From: Chloroflexota bacterium
Lineage (GTDB): Bacteria; Chloroflexota; Chloroflexia; Thermomicrobiales; UBA6265
DNA: 64,000 nucleotides
Direction: 5' to 3'
Assembly: GCA_023389575.1 (NCBI GenBank)
Contig: JAEWEG010000062.1
Location: forward strand, 19,893-83,892
The translations under genes and the position numbers were made by a program. The notes below the pieces were generated by a model. It was not told the origin of the DNA. It saw nothing but the letters and a program-made list of their open reading frames with translations, and searched no databases. Numbering within the stretch: position 1 is the stretch's first letter; every line of letters begins with the position of its first letter. Below are positions 46,098-55,401 of the stretch, piece after piece.

Positions 46098-47339
46098 GTG
46101 TCCTCCAAGCGTCGTTCCTCACTTCACACGCTTCGCCATCGCGACTTCCGCATGCTCTGGATCGCCGACAGCATCGCCATTCTCGGTACCCAGATCCAGA
46201 ATGTCGCCATCACCTGGCAGGTCTTCGAACTCACCGGCGATCCGCTCAAGCTCGGCCTCCTCGGCTTGTTCCGCTTCGTGCCGGTCCTGTTCTTCGGCCT
46301 CTACGGCGGGCTCATCGCCGACCGCCGCGACCGCCGGAACATCCTGGTGGTCACGCACATCCTGCTCATGATCACCACCGCCGTGCTCCTTGGCGCGACG
46401 ATGGTGGATTCCGTATCCATGACGCTCATTTATGGCGTGACGTTCGTCGCCTCGGCCGTCAACGCCTTCGCTGGACCCGCCAGGCAAGCGTTGATCCCGG
46501 CTCTCGTTCCCCGCGAGGAACTCGCCGGTGCGGCGACGGTACTCAATCTCGCCATGCAGACCGCGCAGATCGGCGGCCCGGCGCTGGGCGGCGTCATCAT
46601 TGGCGTTGCTGGCCTGTCAGCCGCCTACACGGTTGGCACCGTCTCGTTCGTCGCGGTCATCATCGCCGCCCTGCTGATCACCGCCCGCGAGAAAATCGTC
46701 CACACCGGAGAAAGCGGCATTTCGGCGGTGATCGATGGCCTCCGGTTCCTCTGGACCACGCCCATCCTGCTGTCGGTCATGACACTCGACTTCATGGCCA
46801 CGTTCTTCGCCGCCAGCACCACATTGATGCCGTTCTTCGCCGAGGACATCCTCAAGATGGGACCCGATGGCCTCGGCCTGCTTCTCAGCGCGCCCGCGGT
46901 CGGCGCGGTCGCTGGCAGCCTCGTCATGAGCGTCGCGCCCATTCCCCAACGACCTGGCCTCGGCATCATCGCCGCCATCCTCGCCTACGGGCTCTGCATC
47001 GTCGGTTTCGGCATCAGCACCACCATCTGGCTCTCGCTATTGCTACTGGCGGGGAGTGGCGCGGCGGACGCCGTCAGCATGGCCATGCGCCACACCATCC
47101 GGAACCTCGTCACTCCCGCCGCCTACCGTGGACGAATCGCCGCCGCGCACTCCACGTTCGCGCGTGGCGGCCCTCAACTGGGAGAAGTCCGCTCCGGCGC
47201 GATGGCGAGCCTCTGGGGTCCCCAGGCGGCCGTCGCCATCGGCGGCGTCGCCACCGTGCTCGGCTGCATTGTCATGGCACGGCTCGTCCCCACGTTGCTC
47301 AGCTACCGGTCCGGCCCCGAAGACCTCCACGACGCCTGA
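46098..47339 (+). CDS. Major facilitator superfamily transporter
   Basis: 413 residues from a GTG with GGGAGAAA before it. Twelve hydrophobic segments are visible. LADRRDRR-like LIADRRDRRNILV after helix 2 is the MFS motif A, and the RLWIADSIAILGTQIQNVAITWQVF-type N-terminus fits the EntS/MFS-3 subgroup of exporters. The substrate is unknown. It is probably co-transcribed with SulP and ends before a strong hairpin. Confidence 0.88.
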   Translation: MSSKRRSSLHTLRHRDFRMLWIADSIAILGTQIQNVAITWQVFELTGDPLKLGLLGLFRFVPVLFFGLYGGLIADRRDRRNILVVTHILLMITTAVLLGATMVDSVSMTLIYGVTFVASAVNAFAGPARQALIPALVPREELAGAATVLNLAMQTAQIGGPALGGVIIGVAGLSAAYTVGTVSFVAVIIAALLITAREKIVHTGESGISAVIDGLRFLWTTPILLSVMTLDFMATFFAASTTLMPFFAEDILKMGPDGLGLLLSAPAVGAVAGSLVMSVAPIPQRPGLGIIAAILAYGLCIVGFGISTTIWLSLLLLAGSGAADAVSMAMRHTIRNLVTPAAYRGRIAAAHSTFARGGPQLGEVRSGAMASLWGPQAAVAIGGVATVLGCIVMARLVPTLLSYRSGPEDLHDA

Positions 47340-47410
47340 CATTGTATCGGGCCGGTCCGGCTTTGATTTCCTCGCCGCGAGTACACGACCAGTCGTTTCC
47401 GCGACACGAA

Positions 47411-47445
47411 ACGGCCCACCCGAAAAAGTTTCCCGGGTGGGCCGT
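47411..47445. terminator. Hairpin between the convergent MFS and cphA genes
   Basis: 12-base arms ACGGCCCACCCG and CGGGTGGGCCGT around an A/T-rich loop that can extend the stem. It could end transcripts from both sides. Confidence 0.75.
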
Positions 47446-47479
47446 CGTTAGCGTCACGATTGCGTTGGCGTGGTTGAAG

Positions 47480-50116
47480 CTACACCGCGGCCGCCCCCGA
47501 ATTGGTCAGCAACTCCCAAACCTTCACCGGCTTGTCCACCATCAGCACCACCAGGTCGGTCTTGTCCGACACATCCAGTGCCTTCTGCACCGCCTCCATC
47601 TCGTCCAGCACGATCGAGATCTTCTCAGCGTCCAGCCCGCCTTCCGTCGCCGAGGTCGCCAGGATATCGGCTATCTCGCCCGGCTTCCGGCCCCGGGTGT
47701 TGTCGTCCTCCCGGATCACGATCTGATTGAATGTCTTGCCCGCCAGGTCGCCGAACGCCTTCATGTCCTCGTCCGAACGGTCACCCGGCATGCTGATCAC
47801 GGCCACCGTCCGGTCCGACTCCATCCGCTTCACGAAGTCGGCCATCGCCTCCAGGCCGGCCAGGTTGTGGCAGTAATCCACCACCACCCGCTTGCCGCCC
47901 ATGTCCAGCAGGTTGAACCTGCCGGGCGTCTGGTAGAAGCTGCTGGTGAAGGTACGCAGCGCCTGCCGGATATAGTCGAGCGAAACATCGTCGGCCAGGG
48001 CCGCGCTGGCGGCCGCCATCGCGTTGGCGATGTTCACCCGCGCCCTGCCCTCGAACGTCGCCGGAACGTGGGTCGCCAGCAACAGCGACGTCTCCCGACG
48101 ATGCTCCAGGATCGTGATCATTTCGCCCTGTCGCGTTTCACGCAGGACGACCGCCCTGCCCCGTTCCCGCAGGTGATCGCGAAGCACCGGGTTGTCCTCG
48201 TTCATGCTGAAGAAGATGATCTCGCCCCGCGCGGTCCGGGTCATGTCCACGGTCCACTCATTGTCAGCGTTGAGCACCGTCGCGCCATCGCGCAACACAC
48301 TCTGAGGAACGACCGCCTTCACCCGCGCGAGTTCAGCCATCGTGTCGATGCCGCGCAACCCGAGATGGTCGGAACTCACGTTCGTCACCACCGCGATGTT
48401 GCAGCGGTCATACCCGAGGCCAGATCGCAGGATCCCGCCGCGCGCCGTCTCCAGCACCGCGTAATCGATGGTGGGGTTCTTCAGCACCATCCGCGCGCTG
48501 GTCGGGCCACTCATGTCGCCCGCCATGATTTGCTGGCCGTCGATGTAAATGCCGTCAGTCGTCGTCATCCCGACCCGGCGGCCGGATGTCTTCATGATGT
48601 GCGAGATCATGCGAGACGTGGTGGTCTTCCCGTTGGTGCCCGTCACCGCGATGATCGGCACCCGCGACGCCGATCCGCGTGGGAACAGCATGTCGGCCAC
48701 GGCCCGGCCCACATGGCGCGGATGCCCCTCGGTCGGATGGGTATGCATCCGGAACCCGGGGCCCGCGTTCACCTCGACAATCGCGCCGCCAGTTTGGCGC
48801 ACCGACTGGGCGATGTCCTCGGCGATGAAGTCGATCCCGGCGATGTCCAGTCCAACCACCATCGCCGCCATCCGGGCGATCTCGACGTTGTCTGGATGGA
48901 TGTCGTCGGTCCGGTCGATCGAGGTGCCACCGGTGCTCATGTTCCCGGTGAACTTCAACTGGACGAACTCGCCCTCGGCCGGGACATCGTCCAGGCTCAC
49001 GCCCGACCGTTCCAGAATCTCGTGCGTCTGCTCGTCGATCGTGATTCTTGTCAGGATCTTCTCGTGCCCCACGCCGCGTCGTGGATCGGCGTTGGTGATC
49101 TCGATCAGGTCTCGAATCGAATTGACGCCATCGCCCGTAACGTGCGCCGGCACGCGCTCCGCCACCGCCACCACCTGGTTGTCCACGACCAGAATTCGGT
49201 AGTCCTTGCCGGTGATGTAGCTCTCCACGATCACCTGGCCAGAACGGCTCTCGCGATAGGCGACCGGAAAGAACTCCTCGACCTCGTCCTCGCTCGTCAG
49301 GTTGATGCACACGCCCCGGCCGTGATTGCCGTCGCCCGGCTTCAGCACCACCGGGAACCGAATGCGGCGAGCCGCCCGCTTCGCGTCCTCAAGATTGCCG
49401 ACCGTCTGCCCACGCGGTACCGGAATACCAACCTCATGAAGCAACCGGTTCGTCAACTCCTTGTTCTTCGCCACATCCACCGCGATGTTAGCGGTTTCGG
49501 ACGTGACGGTCGCCCAGATGCGCCGCTGGTATTTCCCGTGTCCCAGTTGCACCAATGACCGCTTGGGATCGAGCCGCAACACCGGAATCCCGCGGCGCAC
49601 CGCCTCCTGCACGATCGCCCCGGTCGAGGGCCCGTAAGCCAGCCGCTCGGCCATCTTGATCACGACCTCGAGTTCGGCCGCGTAATCGAAATCCGGCTCC
49701 GTCCTGTACACGAGGTGGTTCAGCAATCGCAGCGCGAGTTGTCCCGCCGCCAGGCCCACGTCTTCCTGGTCGAACTGGAATGTGACGTTGTACACGCCCT
49801 TCTCGCCGGTGCTTCGGGTCTTGCCCCGGCCCACCTCGGCCCCAGCCAGGTTCTGGATTTCCAGCGCCACGTGTTCCATCACGTGGCCCATCCAGGTGCC
49901 TTCCCGCAATCGCTTGAGGAACCCGCCCGGCTTGCCGATCGAACAGCCATGGTCGTAGAGCGAAGGGATCAGTTCGACCAGCGCCTCATAGAACCCCTCG
50001 ATTTTGTTCGAAGGGCGCTCCTCCAGTTCGCCGATGTCCACCACATAGTGGATAACGGGCATTCGAGCCCAGATGTTGGGCCCCCGGAAGACGGTCGTTT
50101 CGCGAATTTCCAGCAC
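47480..50116 (-). CDS. cphA: Cyanophycin synthetase
   Basis: 878 residues from a GTG. CphA polymerises Asp and Arg into cyanophycin, a nitrogen reserve. The N-terminal domain (about 1-160) has the KPGGFLKRLREGTWMGHVMEHVALE signature region; an ATP-grasp domain (about 220-480) has RRIRFPVVLKPGDGNHGRGV; the Mur-ligase-like domain begins at the P-loop TGTNGKTTT (about 492-500) and includes NVSSDHLGLRG and VVVDYCHNLAGLEAM. All three domains and the length match CphA1. Cyanophycinase lies 0.9 kb away. No promoter is evident. Confidence 0.95.
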   Translation of the reverse strand: MLEIRETTVFRGPNIWARMPVIHYVVDIGELEERPSNKIEGFYEALVELIPSLYDHGCSIGKPGGFLKRLREGTWMGHVMEHVALEIQNLAGAEVGRGKTRSTGEKGVYNVTFQFDQEDVGLAAGQLALRLLNHLVYRTEPDFDYAAELEVVIKMAERLAYGPSTGAIVQEAVRRGIPVLRLDPKRSLVQLGHGKYQRRIWATVTSETANIAVDVAKNKELTNRLLHEVGIPVPRGQTVGNLEDAKRAARRIRFPVVLKPGDGNHGRGVCINLTSEDEVEEFFPVAYRESRSGQVIVESYITGKDYRILVVDNQVVAVAERVPAHVTGDGVNSIRDLIEITNADPRRGVGHEKILTRITIDEQTHEILERSGVSLDDVPAEGEFVQLKFTGNMSTGGTSIDRTDDIHPDNVEIARMAAMVVGLDIAGIDFIAEDIAQSVRQTGGAIVEVNAGPGFRMHTHPTEGHPRHVGRAVADMLFPRGSASRVPIIAVTGTNGKTTTSRMISHIMKTSGRRVGMTTTDGIYIDGQQIMAGDMSGPTSARMVLKNPTIDYAVLETARGGILRSGLGYDRCNIAVVTNVSSDHLGLRGIDTMAELARVKAVVPQSVLRDGATVLNADNEWTVDMTRTARGEIIFFSMNEDNPVLRDHLRERGRAVVLRETRQGEMITILEHRRETSLLLATHVPATFEGRARVNIANAMAAASAALADDVSLDYIRQALRTFTSSFYQTPGRFNLLDMGGKRVVVDYCHNLAGLEAMADFVKRMESDRTVAVISMPGDRSDEDMKAFGDLAGKTFNQIVIREDDNTRGRKPGEIADILATSATEGGLDAEKISIVLDEMEAVQKALDVSDKTDLVVLMVDKPVKVWELLTNSGAAAV

Positions 50117-50424
50117 CGCACATCCCCTTCCACCACGGACCTATCAGCGTCGCCACGCACGCCGCGCCGCGGGGGCGAACTCGCCCCGGCGATCGGCGCG
50201 CGCGAAGTTGGCGACGATTCAATGGCAGCATGCTTCAAACGGGCGGCCGCTGGCAAGCGCGATCACGCGCGGTGAGTGCTCCATCAACACGAAAACGCGG
50301 GCAAGCCGCGGAGTACCCCTGACCATATGGACGAGTTCAGGCCGCGACAGGGTGTTCTGGTCATCTACACTCGGAATATCGTTCAGACAATCCATCTGAA
50401 CCGCGCCACCCAGGAGATCGCTTC
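50117..50424. other. Divergent intergenic region between cphA and yjdJ
   Basis: 308 bases without a gene. A GCGCGATCACGCGC palindrome at about 50257-50270 is the only notable motif and could be an operator, as it sits between divergent promoters. No clear -10/-35 pair is seen. Confidence 0.4.
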
Positions 50425-50739
50425 ATGGCAGGTGAGGTCATCGTTGAGAACAGCCCGGAACGGAATCGGTACGAAGCCCGGATCGATGGTGAGGTCGCCG
50501 GGTTCGCGGAATACCAGCTGACACCGGCCCTGATCGTGTTCACCCATACCGAGGTCAAGCCAGCCCATGAGGGAAAGGGCGTGGGCTCGGCGCTGGCCCG
50601 TTTCGCGCTGGAGGACGTTCGCGACGACGGGCAGCGCAAGGTGCTTCCGCTCTGCCCGTTCATCAAGGCCTGGATCTCGCGTCACCGCGAATTCATCCCG
50701 CTGGTGTTCGGCCCACCGGCATCGAATGTGAGGGATTGA
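50425..50739 (+). CDS. yjdJ: YjdJ-like GNAT-fold acetyltransferase
   Basis: 104 residues, a minimal GNAT domain of the COG2388 type. NRYEARIDGEVAGFAEYQL, then THTEVKPAHEGKGVGSALARFALEDVR holds the acetyl-CoA loop, and CPFIKAWISRHREF is a family hallmark. The substrate is unknown. It overlaps the start region of the next gene by a few bases. In E. coli the same two families are neighbours (yjdI-yjdJ), so the pairing is conserved over long distances. Confidence 0.85.
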   Translation: MAGEVIVENSPERNRYEARIDGEVAGFAEYQLTPALIVFTHTEVKPAHEGKGVGSALARFALEDVRDDGQRKVLPLCPFIKAWISRHREFIPLVFGPPASNVRD

Positions 50740-50741
50740 CC

Positions 50742-50993
50742 ATGACGCGCAAGCTCTATACCGGCCCCATCGTGAACGTCTCGTTCGACGGCGCGCTGTG
50801 CAAGCATGCGGCGGAATGCGTTCGCGGCATGCCAGCCGTGTTCGACACATCCAAGCGGCCATGGATTGACCCGGGCGTCGCGGACACCGACGAACTCGCG
50901 AATCAGTTGCGTGAAGTGGTCGGCCGGTGCCCGTCGGGAGCGCTCCAGATCGAGGAGCAGGTGCCGGAAGAGGTCGACGTCAGCCAGCGATGA
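50742..50993 (+). CDS. yjdI: YjdI-like divergent [4Fe-4S] mono-cluster protein
   Basis: 83 residues from the ATG at 50742 with AGGGA upstream; a TTG two codons earlier overlaps yjdJ. Cysteines in GALCKHAAECVRGMP and GRCPSGALQI fit the Fer4_19 single-cluster domain. The C-terminus is acidic. It converges on cphB and overlaps its 3' end by 14 bases. A redox or sensor role with YjdJ is inferred from pairing only. Confidence 0.85.
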   Translation: MTRKLYTGPIVNVSFDGALCKHAAECVRGMPAVFDTSKRPWIDPGVADTDELANQLREVVGRCPSGALQIEEQVPEEVDVSQR

Positions 50994-51861
50994 GGGTTCG
51001 GGTTTTCATGTCGAACCGTCGGCCCGGTGTCAGCAGGTGCAATCGGGCGTTGCTCACGGTTATCTCGCCATACGCCTTCACCTGAAAGATGTCGCTGAAA
51101 ATCTCCGAGCCATCGACGATCGTCAGGCTGTGCCGCCCGATCACCTCGATGACGCCATGCTCGTCGATGATCGCCGCCGTGTCTTCGTCAATCCCCACAC
51201 CCAACAGGCCAGGATTCGAGGCCACCAGCGCCAGCAGACGGCCAATCCTGTCGCGCTGCCGGAAGTGCTGGTCGATGATCACGTTCGAGATAAGGCCAAA
51301 ACCGGCCACCATCTGGGCCATCCGCAGCTTCGGGGTTCCGCCGCTGGCGCCGAGCGCCACCATGTGCGCCGACAGGATCGACGCCCCGGCGCTGGTTCCG
51401 GCCACGATCACGCCGTTCTCGTTCGCCTCGCGCACCACCTGCTCGAAGCGAGTACCGCCAATCAAGGATGACAGCCGCATCTGGTTGCCGCCGGTCAGGA
51501 AGATCCCGGTGGCGTCGGCGACCTGCTCGCTCAGTTCCGCGCTGTTCGCGTCCTCCCGGCTGCCGATGTAGGCAACCTCGGCCGACTCCACGCCCATGCT
51601 CAGGAAGATCGCCTTATACCTGAGACCGGCCGTCTCGATCGAAGACGCGGTCGGCACGATCAGGATGCGCGCCTGATCTCCGCCGGCAAGCTGCGTGAAC
51701 GTTGAGAGGATGATCTTGTCGTCGAACTTGTCTTCCGCGCCACCTATCGGCATCAACACACCACGTCGGGTTCCCGAGGGAAAGTGAAGGTGAGGATGCT
51801 CAGTCGCGGCGGTAGTCTGGCTGGCGGCCATGTGGTGGAGGTCCTGTTCCTGGTCAGTCAT
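50980..51861 (-). CDS. cphB: Cyanophycinase
   Basis: 293 residues from the ATG at 51861; an ATG ten codons later is possible, and the longer upstream frame is not credible. CphB is a serine exopeptidase of the S51 family that releases beta-Asp-Arg dipeptides from cyanophycin. GVLMPIGGAEDK, FLTGGNQMRLSSLI and the nucleophile motif AGTSAGAS (Ser157) are diagnostic, and VGIDEDTAAIIDEHG follows. No signal peptide, so it acts on internal granules. It lies near cphA but on the same strand with two opposite-strand genes between. Confidence 0.93.
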   Translation of the reverse strand: MTDQEQDLHHMAASQTTAATEHPHLHFPSGTRRGVLMPIGGAEDKFDDKIILSTFTQLAGGDQARILIVPTASSIETAGLRYKAIFLSMGVESAEVAYIGSREDANSAELSEQVADATGIFLTGGNQMRLSSLIGGTRFEQVVREANENGVIVAGTSAGASILSAHMVALGASGGTPKLRMAQMVAGFGLISNVIIDQHFRQRDRIGRLLALVASNPGLLGVGIDEDTAAIIDEHGVIEVIGRHSLTIVDGSEIFSDIFQVKAYGEITVSNARLHLLTPGRRFDMKTRTLIAG

Positions 51862-52241
51862 TCGAGGGGTAATCCGAAATAGAGGCCTGCGTCGCGAACG
51901 CAACGCGCCACATTGCACGTTTCGAACGTACCCGGTGCTACTCGCGGCGGAATGTACCGCGATTCCGCTCATCCCGTCAATTGAAACCCCCGCACTTTGG
52001 CGAGTCGCGAGCACATCCTTCGCCGATGACACCGCTGGGAAGCATGGCTTGATCACTGGCTGGTCACGATTCCCCGCCCGCCTCCGCGCTGTCCAGACAT
52101 CGCCGATCCCGGCAATAAGGAAGCACCTGTACCATAATGGGGCTACTGACTCGATCGTCACCGCCTGGCGAGCACCCCACTCGCCTCCACCCGGCGGACG
52201 GCACGCACCTCGCGAACACCCAGGAAAGCAGGTTCCCAGCA
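51862..52241. other. Divergent intergenic region between cphB and the methyltransferase/MTHFR gene
   Basis: 380 bases without a gene. A CATAAT at 52131-52136 on the plus strand may be a -10 about 100 bases before the next start. A small hairpin (GGCGAG/CTCGCC) lies in the leader at about 52169-52187. I looked for SAM or SAH riboswitch cores there, as the next gene belongs to methionine metabolism, and saw none. Confidence 0.4.
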
Positions 52242-54158
52242 ATGGCGCATCCTTTCGTCGACCGGTTGAATCAGGGCATCGTCCTCGCCGATGGCGCCAT
52301 GGGCACCATGCTCTTCGACACTGGCTACTCCGCCAACGACTGCCTCGAAGCCCTCAACCAGTCCAGCCCAAACGACATCTCCAGCGTCCACCGCCAGTAC
52401 ATCGCGGCCGGCGCGGATGTCATCGAATCCAACACCTTCGGCGCCAACCAGGTCCGCCTGGCCGCCCACGGGCTCCAGAGTGAGGTCCGCAATCTCAACA
52501 AGCGTGGCGTCCGCCTCGCCCGCGAGGAGCGCGAGATCAGCGGCTCCTCCGTCATGGTGGCGGGTTCCATCGGCCCCACCGGCCGCACCATGGAACCGGT
52601 CGGCCTCATTTCCCGCGACGAGGTGACCGCCGCCTTCCGCGATCAGGTCGAAGCCCTTCTTGAAGCTGGCGTCGACCTCCTGATCATCGAAACCATCGGC
52701 GATCTCACCGAGATGGAATGCGCGATCAACGCGGCCCGCTCGTCCTCCGATCTCCCCATCGTCGCCATGATGACCTTCGGGGAGGATGGCCGAACGCTGT
52801 CCGGCGCGGGACCCGAGGATGTCGTTCGCGCGCTGGCTCCAACCGGGGTGGAGGTCATCGGCGCGAACTGCTCGGTCGGCCCTCAGCGCCTGCTGAACGT
52901 CATCAGCCGCATGAACGCGACCATCGAACGGCTTCCCGAAGGCACCAACCGCCCGTTCATCGGCTGCATGCCCAACGCGGGGTGGCCCACGCGCGTCGGT
53001 ACTCGAATCGTCTACAGCTCCTCGCCCGAATACTTCGCCGACTTCGCCCGCCGCGCGGCCGAGGCTGGCGCCCGCTTCATCGGGGGCTGCTGCGGCACCA
53101 CGCCCGCCCACATCGCGGCGATGCGCGTGGTCGTCGATGAGATCAACAACGCCGCGCCGGCAGCCAGCGCCCCGGTGGCGGAATCCGGCTCCTCTTCACC
53201 GTCGATCGAAATCCCCACTCGCTCTATCGTCATGGAAGCCGACCGAGCCACCGGACTTCACTCCCTGCTCGGAAAGAGGTTCCTGCGCTGCGTCGAAATC
53301 GATCCACCCAAGGGTCTTAATCCCCAAAAGGCGCTCGATGGAGCCCGCCTGCTCAAGGCCGCCGGGGTCGACGCCATCAATGTCGCCGATTCCCCCATGG
53401 CCCGCGTCCGCATGAGCGCGATGACCCTCTGCTATCTCATCCAGCACGAGGTCGGCGTCGAAACCATCATCCACTTCACCACGCGTGACCGCTCCCTGAT
53501 GGGCCTCCAGTCCGAACTCCTTGGCGCGCACGCCGCTGGCGTCCGCAACATTCTCGCTCTCACGGGTGATCCGCCCAGCCTCGGCGAACTCGTCAACTCC
53601 ACCGCTGTCTTCGATGTCGACTCGATTGGCCTGGTCAAGATCGTCAGCCAGATGAACAGCGGGGAGGACGTGCTGGGCGCATCCATCGGCCGACCGGCCC
53701 GCTTCACCATTGCCTGCGCGGTCGATCCCACCAAGCCCGATCTCGAGGATGAGGCTCGCCGCCTCCACCGCAAGCTGGAAAATGGCGCCCACTTCGTGAT
53801 GACCCAGCCCATCTTCGATGTCGAGGTCTGGACCCGCTTCCTCAAGGTCTTCGGCGAGACGAAGCTTCCCGTTCCGGTGATGGTCGGCATCCTCCCGCTC
53901 CAGAGTTCGAAGCACGCCGAGTTCCTGCACAACGAAGTTCCCGGCATCACGCTCACCGACCGCGCTCGAGACCGCATGCGCCAGGCCGGCGCAAATGGCC
54001 GCGCCGAGGGTGTCCGCATGGCCCAGGAATTGCTGGAGGACCTGGTTCCACATTCCGAGGGCGTGTACCTCATGCCGTCATTCGGTCGCTACGAAGTCGC
54101 CGCCGAGGTGCTGGATGTCCTGCCTGCCGAAAATGACGTCAAGGGATTGGCATCGTAG
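52242..54158 (+). CDS. Homocysteine S-methyltransferase / methylenetetrahydrofolate reductase fusion
   Basis: 638 residues from the ATG at 52242. Residues 1-310 are a zinc-dependent homocysteine methyltransferase: VLADGAMGTMLFDTG, ESNTFGANQVRL, GANCSVGP and GGCCGTTPAHI (the three zinc Cys). Residues about 330-638 are a flavin-dependent MTHFR with ALTGDPPS and FVMTQPIFDVE. The same fusion is B. subtilis YitJ. It joins 5-methyl-THF supply with methionine formation. No other methionine gene is in the window. Confidence 0.93.
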   Translation: MAHPFVDRLNQGIVLADGAMGTMLFDTGYSANDCLEALNQSSPNDISSVHRQYIAAGADVIESNTFGANQVRLAAHGLQSEVRNLNKRGVRLAREEREISGSSVMVAGSIGPTGRTMEPVGLISRDEVTAAFRDQVEALLEAGVDLLIIETIGDLTEMECAINAARSSSDLPIVAMMTFGEDGRTLSGAGPEDVVRALAPTGVEVIGANCSVGPQRLLNVISRMNATIERLPEGTNRPFIGCMPNAGWPTRVGTRIVYSSSPEYFADFARRAAEAGARFIGGCCGTTPAHIAAMRVVVDEINNAAPAASAPVAESGSSSPSIEIPTRSIVMEADRATGLHSLLGKRFLRCVEIDPPKGLNPQKALDGARLLKAAGVDAINVADSPMARVRMSAMTLCYLIQHEVGVETIIHFTTRDRSLMGLQSELLGAHAAGVRNILALTGDPPSLGELVNSTAVFDVDSIGLVKIVSQMNSGEDVLGASIGRPARFTIACAVDPTKPDLEDEARRLHRKLENGAHFVMTQPIFDVEVWTRFLKVFGETKLPVPVMVGILPLQSSKHAEFLHNEVPGITLTDRARDRMRQAGANGRAEGVRMAQELLEDLVPHSEGVYLMPSFGRYEVAAEVLDVLPAENDVKGLAS

Positions 54159-54177
54159 GCGCTTTGGATGGTAGAAT
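54147..54177 (+). promoter_or_regulatory. Possible promoter of the rplS operon
   Basis: TTGGCA (54147-54152) and TAGAAT (54172-54177) with a 19-base spacer, longer than ideal. The leader to rplS would be about 105 bases. Confidence 0.4.
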
Positions 54178-54290
54178 GCGTTGCCCGCGCGACCTCGGGA
54201 TGACGGTTGTGCGCGCATAACCCGTCCAAATGGAACCAATATCATCGGCTGGCACCTGCGCCAGACCAAGTAAGAGAAGGATCTGGCATC

Positions 54291-54668
54291 ATGGTTGCCG
54301 AAGTGATTCGATCAATCGAAGCTGAGCAGTTCAAGGAAATCCCGCAGTTCGGGTCTGGCGACACCGTTCGCGTCCACGCGAAGGTCGTGGAAGGAACCCG
54401 CGAGCGCGTCCAGGTCTTCGAAGGCGTCGTGATCCGTCGCCGTGGCGGTGGAATCAACGAGAACTTCACCGTTCGCCGCATCGCCGCGCACGGCATCGGC
54501 GTCGAGCGCACGTTCCTCATCCACTCACCGCGCATCGACAAGATCGAGGTCACCCGCTTTGGCCGCGTCCGTCGCGCCAAGCTCTACTACCTGCGTGGCC
54601 GCACCGGCCGTGCCGCCCGCATCACCGAGCGGCGACGAGACCTCAGCAACAGCACCAAGCAGCCGTAA
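54291..54668 (+). CDS. rplS: 50S ribosomal protein L19
   Basis: 125 residues from the ATG at 54291 ([15 protein letters not shown]), chosen over an upstream frame without conservation. L19 sits at the 30S-50S interface. [29 protein letters not shown] and [20 protein letters not shown] are the family core. A terminator follows at 54697. Usually rplS ends the rpsP-rimM-trmD operon; here those genes are absent and rnhB follows, which is also common. Confidence 0.96.
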   Translation: MVAEVIRSIEAEQFKEIPQFGSGDTVRVHAKVVEGTRERVQVFEGVVIRRRGGGINENFTVRRIAAHGIGVERTFLIHSPRIDKIEVTRFGRVRRAKLYYLRGRTGRAARITERRRDLSNSTKQP

Positions 54669-54696
54669 GGCGCCGCCCACCGCGGATACTGGTACC

Positions 54697-54727
54697 ATGA
54701 CCGGAGGCTCACGCCTCCGGTCATTTG
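54697..54727 (+). terminator. Intrinsic terminator after rplS
   Basis: 12-base arms ATGACCGGAGGC and complement with a TCAC loop, followed by TTG. It may partly separate rplS from rnhB. Confidence 0.8.
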
Positions 54728-54755
54728 TCGTTACGCGCAGGATCGTCGCATCATC

Positions 54756-55400
54756 ATGGCCATCGCCCCGTCAACCGACTATCTCCACTGGGAACGCCAA
54801 CTGTGGGAAGGCGGCTATCAGGCAATCGCCGGTGTCGATGAGGTCGGCCGTGGCGCCCTCGCCGGCCCGCTGGTGGCCGCCGCCGTCATCCTTCCCCTCG
54901 ACCAGGTCCAGTCCGCCGAGCTACATCCGCTCTGGACCACCATCCGCGATTCCAAGGTCCTCTCCCACGCGAAGCGCGTCACCATCGCGGAAGGCATTCT
55001 TTCCAGCGGCGCCCATGTCAGCATCGCCGAGATCACCTGCGAGGAAATCGACGCCATTGGCATCGGCCCCGCCAACCGCTGCGCCATGGAGCGCGCCGTC
55101 CATGCCCTCCCTCACCCTCCCGATATGCTGCTCATCGACGCCATGACCATCGATCTCGACACGCCCCAGATCGGCGTGATCGATGGCGATGCCCAGAGCC
55201 TCTCCATCGCCGCCGCCTCGATCGTTGCGAAGGTCCACCGCGACACCATCATGATGGACTTCGCCACGACCTGGCCCGCTTATGGCTTCGATCGCCACAA
55301 GGGCTACGGCGTCGCGGCCCATGTCGCCGCCCTGGCCGATCACGGTCCCTGTCCCCAGCACCGGCACTCGTTCGCGCCTGTTCGCCGGTCCGTGCGCTAA
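54756..55400 (+). CDS. rnhB: Ribonuclease HII
   Basis: 214-residue endonuclease that nicks at ribonucleotides in DNA. GVDEVGRGALAGPLV (Asp-Glu pair) near residue 26, RDSKVLSHAKR, DAMTID and ASIVAKVHRD are the catalytic motifs. yraN begins two bases after its stop, so the two are coupled. Confidence 0.95.
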   Translation: MAIAPSTDYLHWERQLWEGGYQAIAGVDEVGRGALAGPLVAAAVILPLDQVQSAELHPLWTTIRDSKVLSHAKRVTIAEGILSSGAHVSIAEITCEEIDAIGIGPANRCAMERAVHALPHPPDMLLIDAMTIDLDTPQIGVIDGDAQSLSIAAASIVAKVHRDTIMMDFATTWPAYGFDRHKGYGVAAHVAALADHGPCPQHRHSFAPVRRSVR

Positions 55401-55401
55401 C

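Noticed and set aside
47342..49558. Very long open frame antisense to cphA
   Set aside because: High GC content leaves few stops in the antisense frame. The translation is His/Arg/Pro-rich without motifs, while the opposite strand encodes complete CphA.
52130..52241. Possible SAM or SAH riboswitch before the methyltransferase/MTHFR gene
   Set aside because: The conserved cores of the known classes were not found; only a small hairpin is present.
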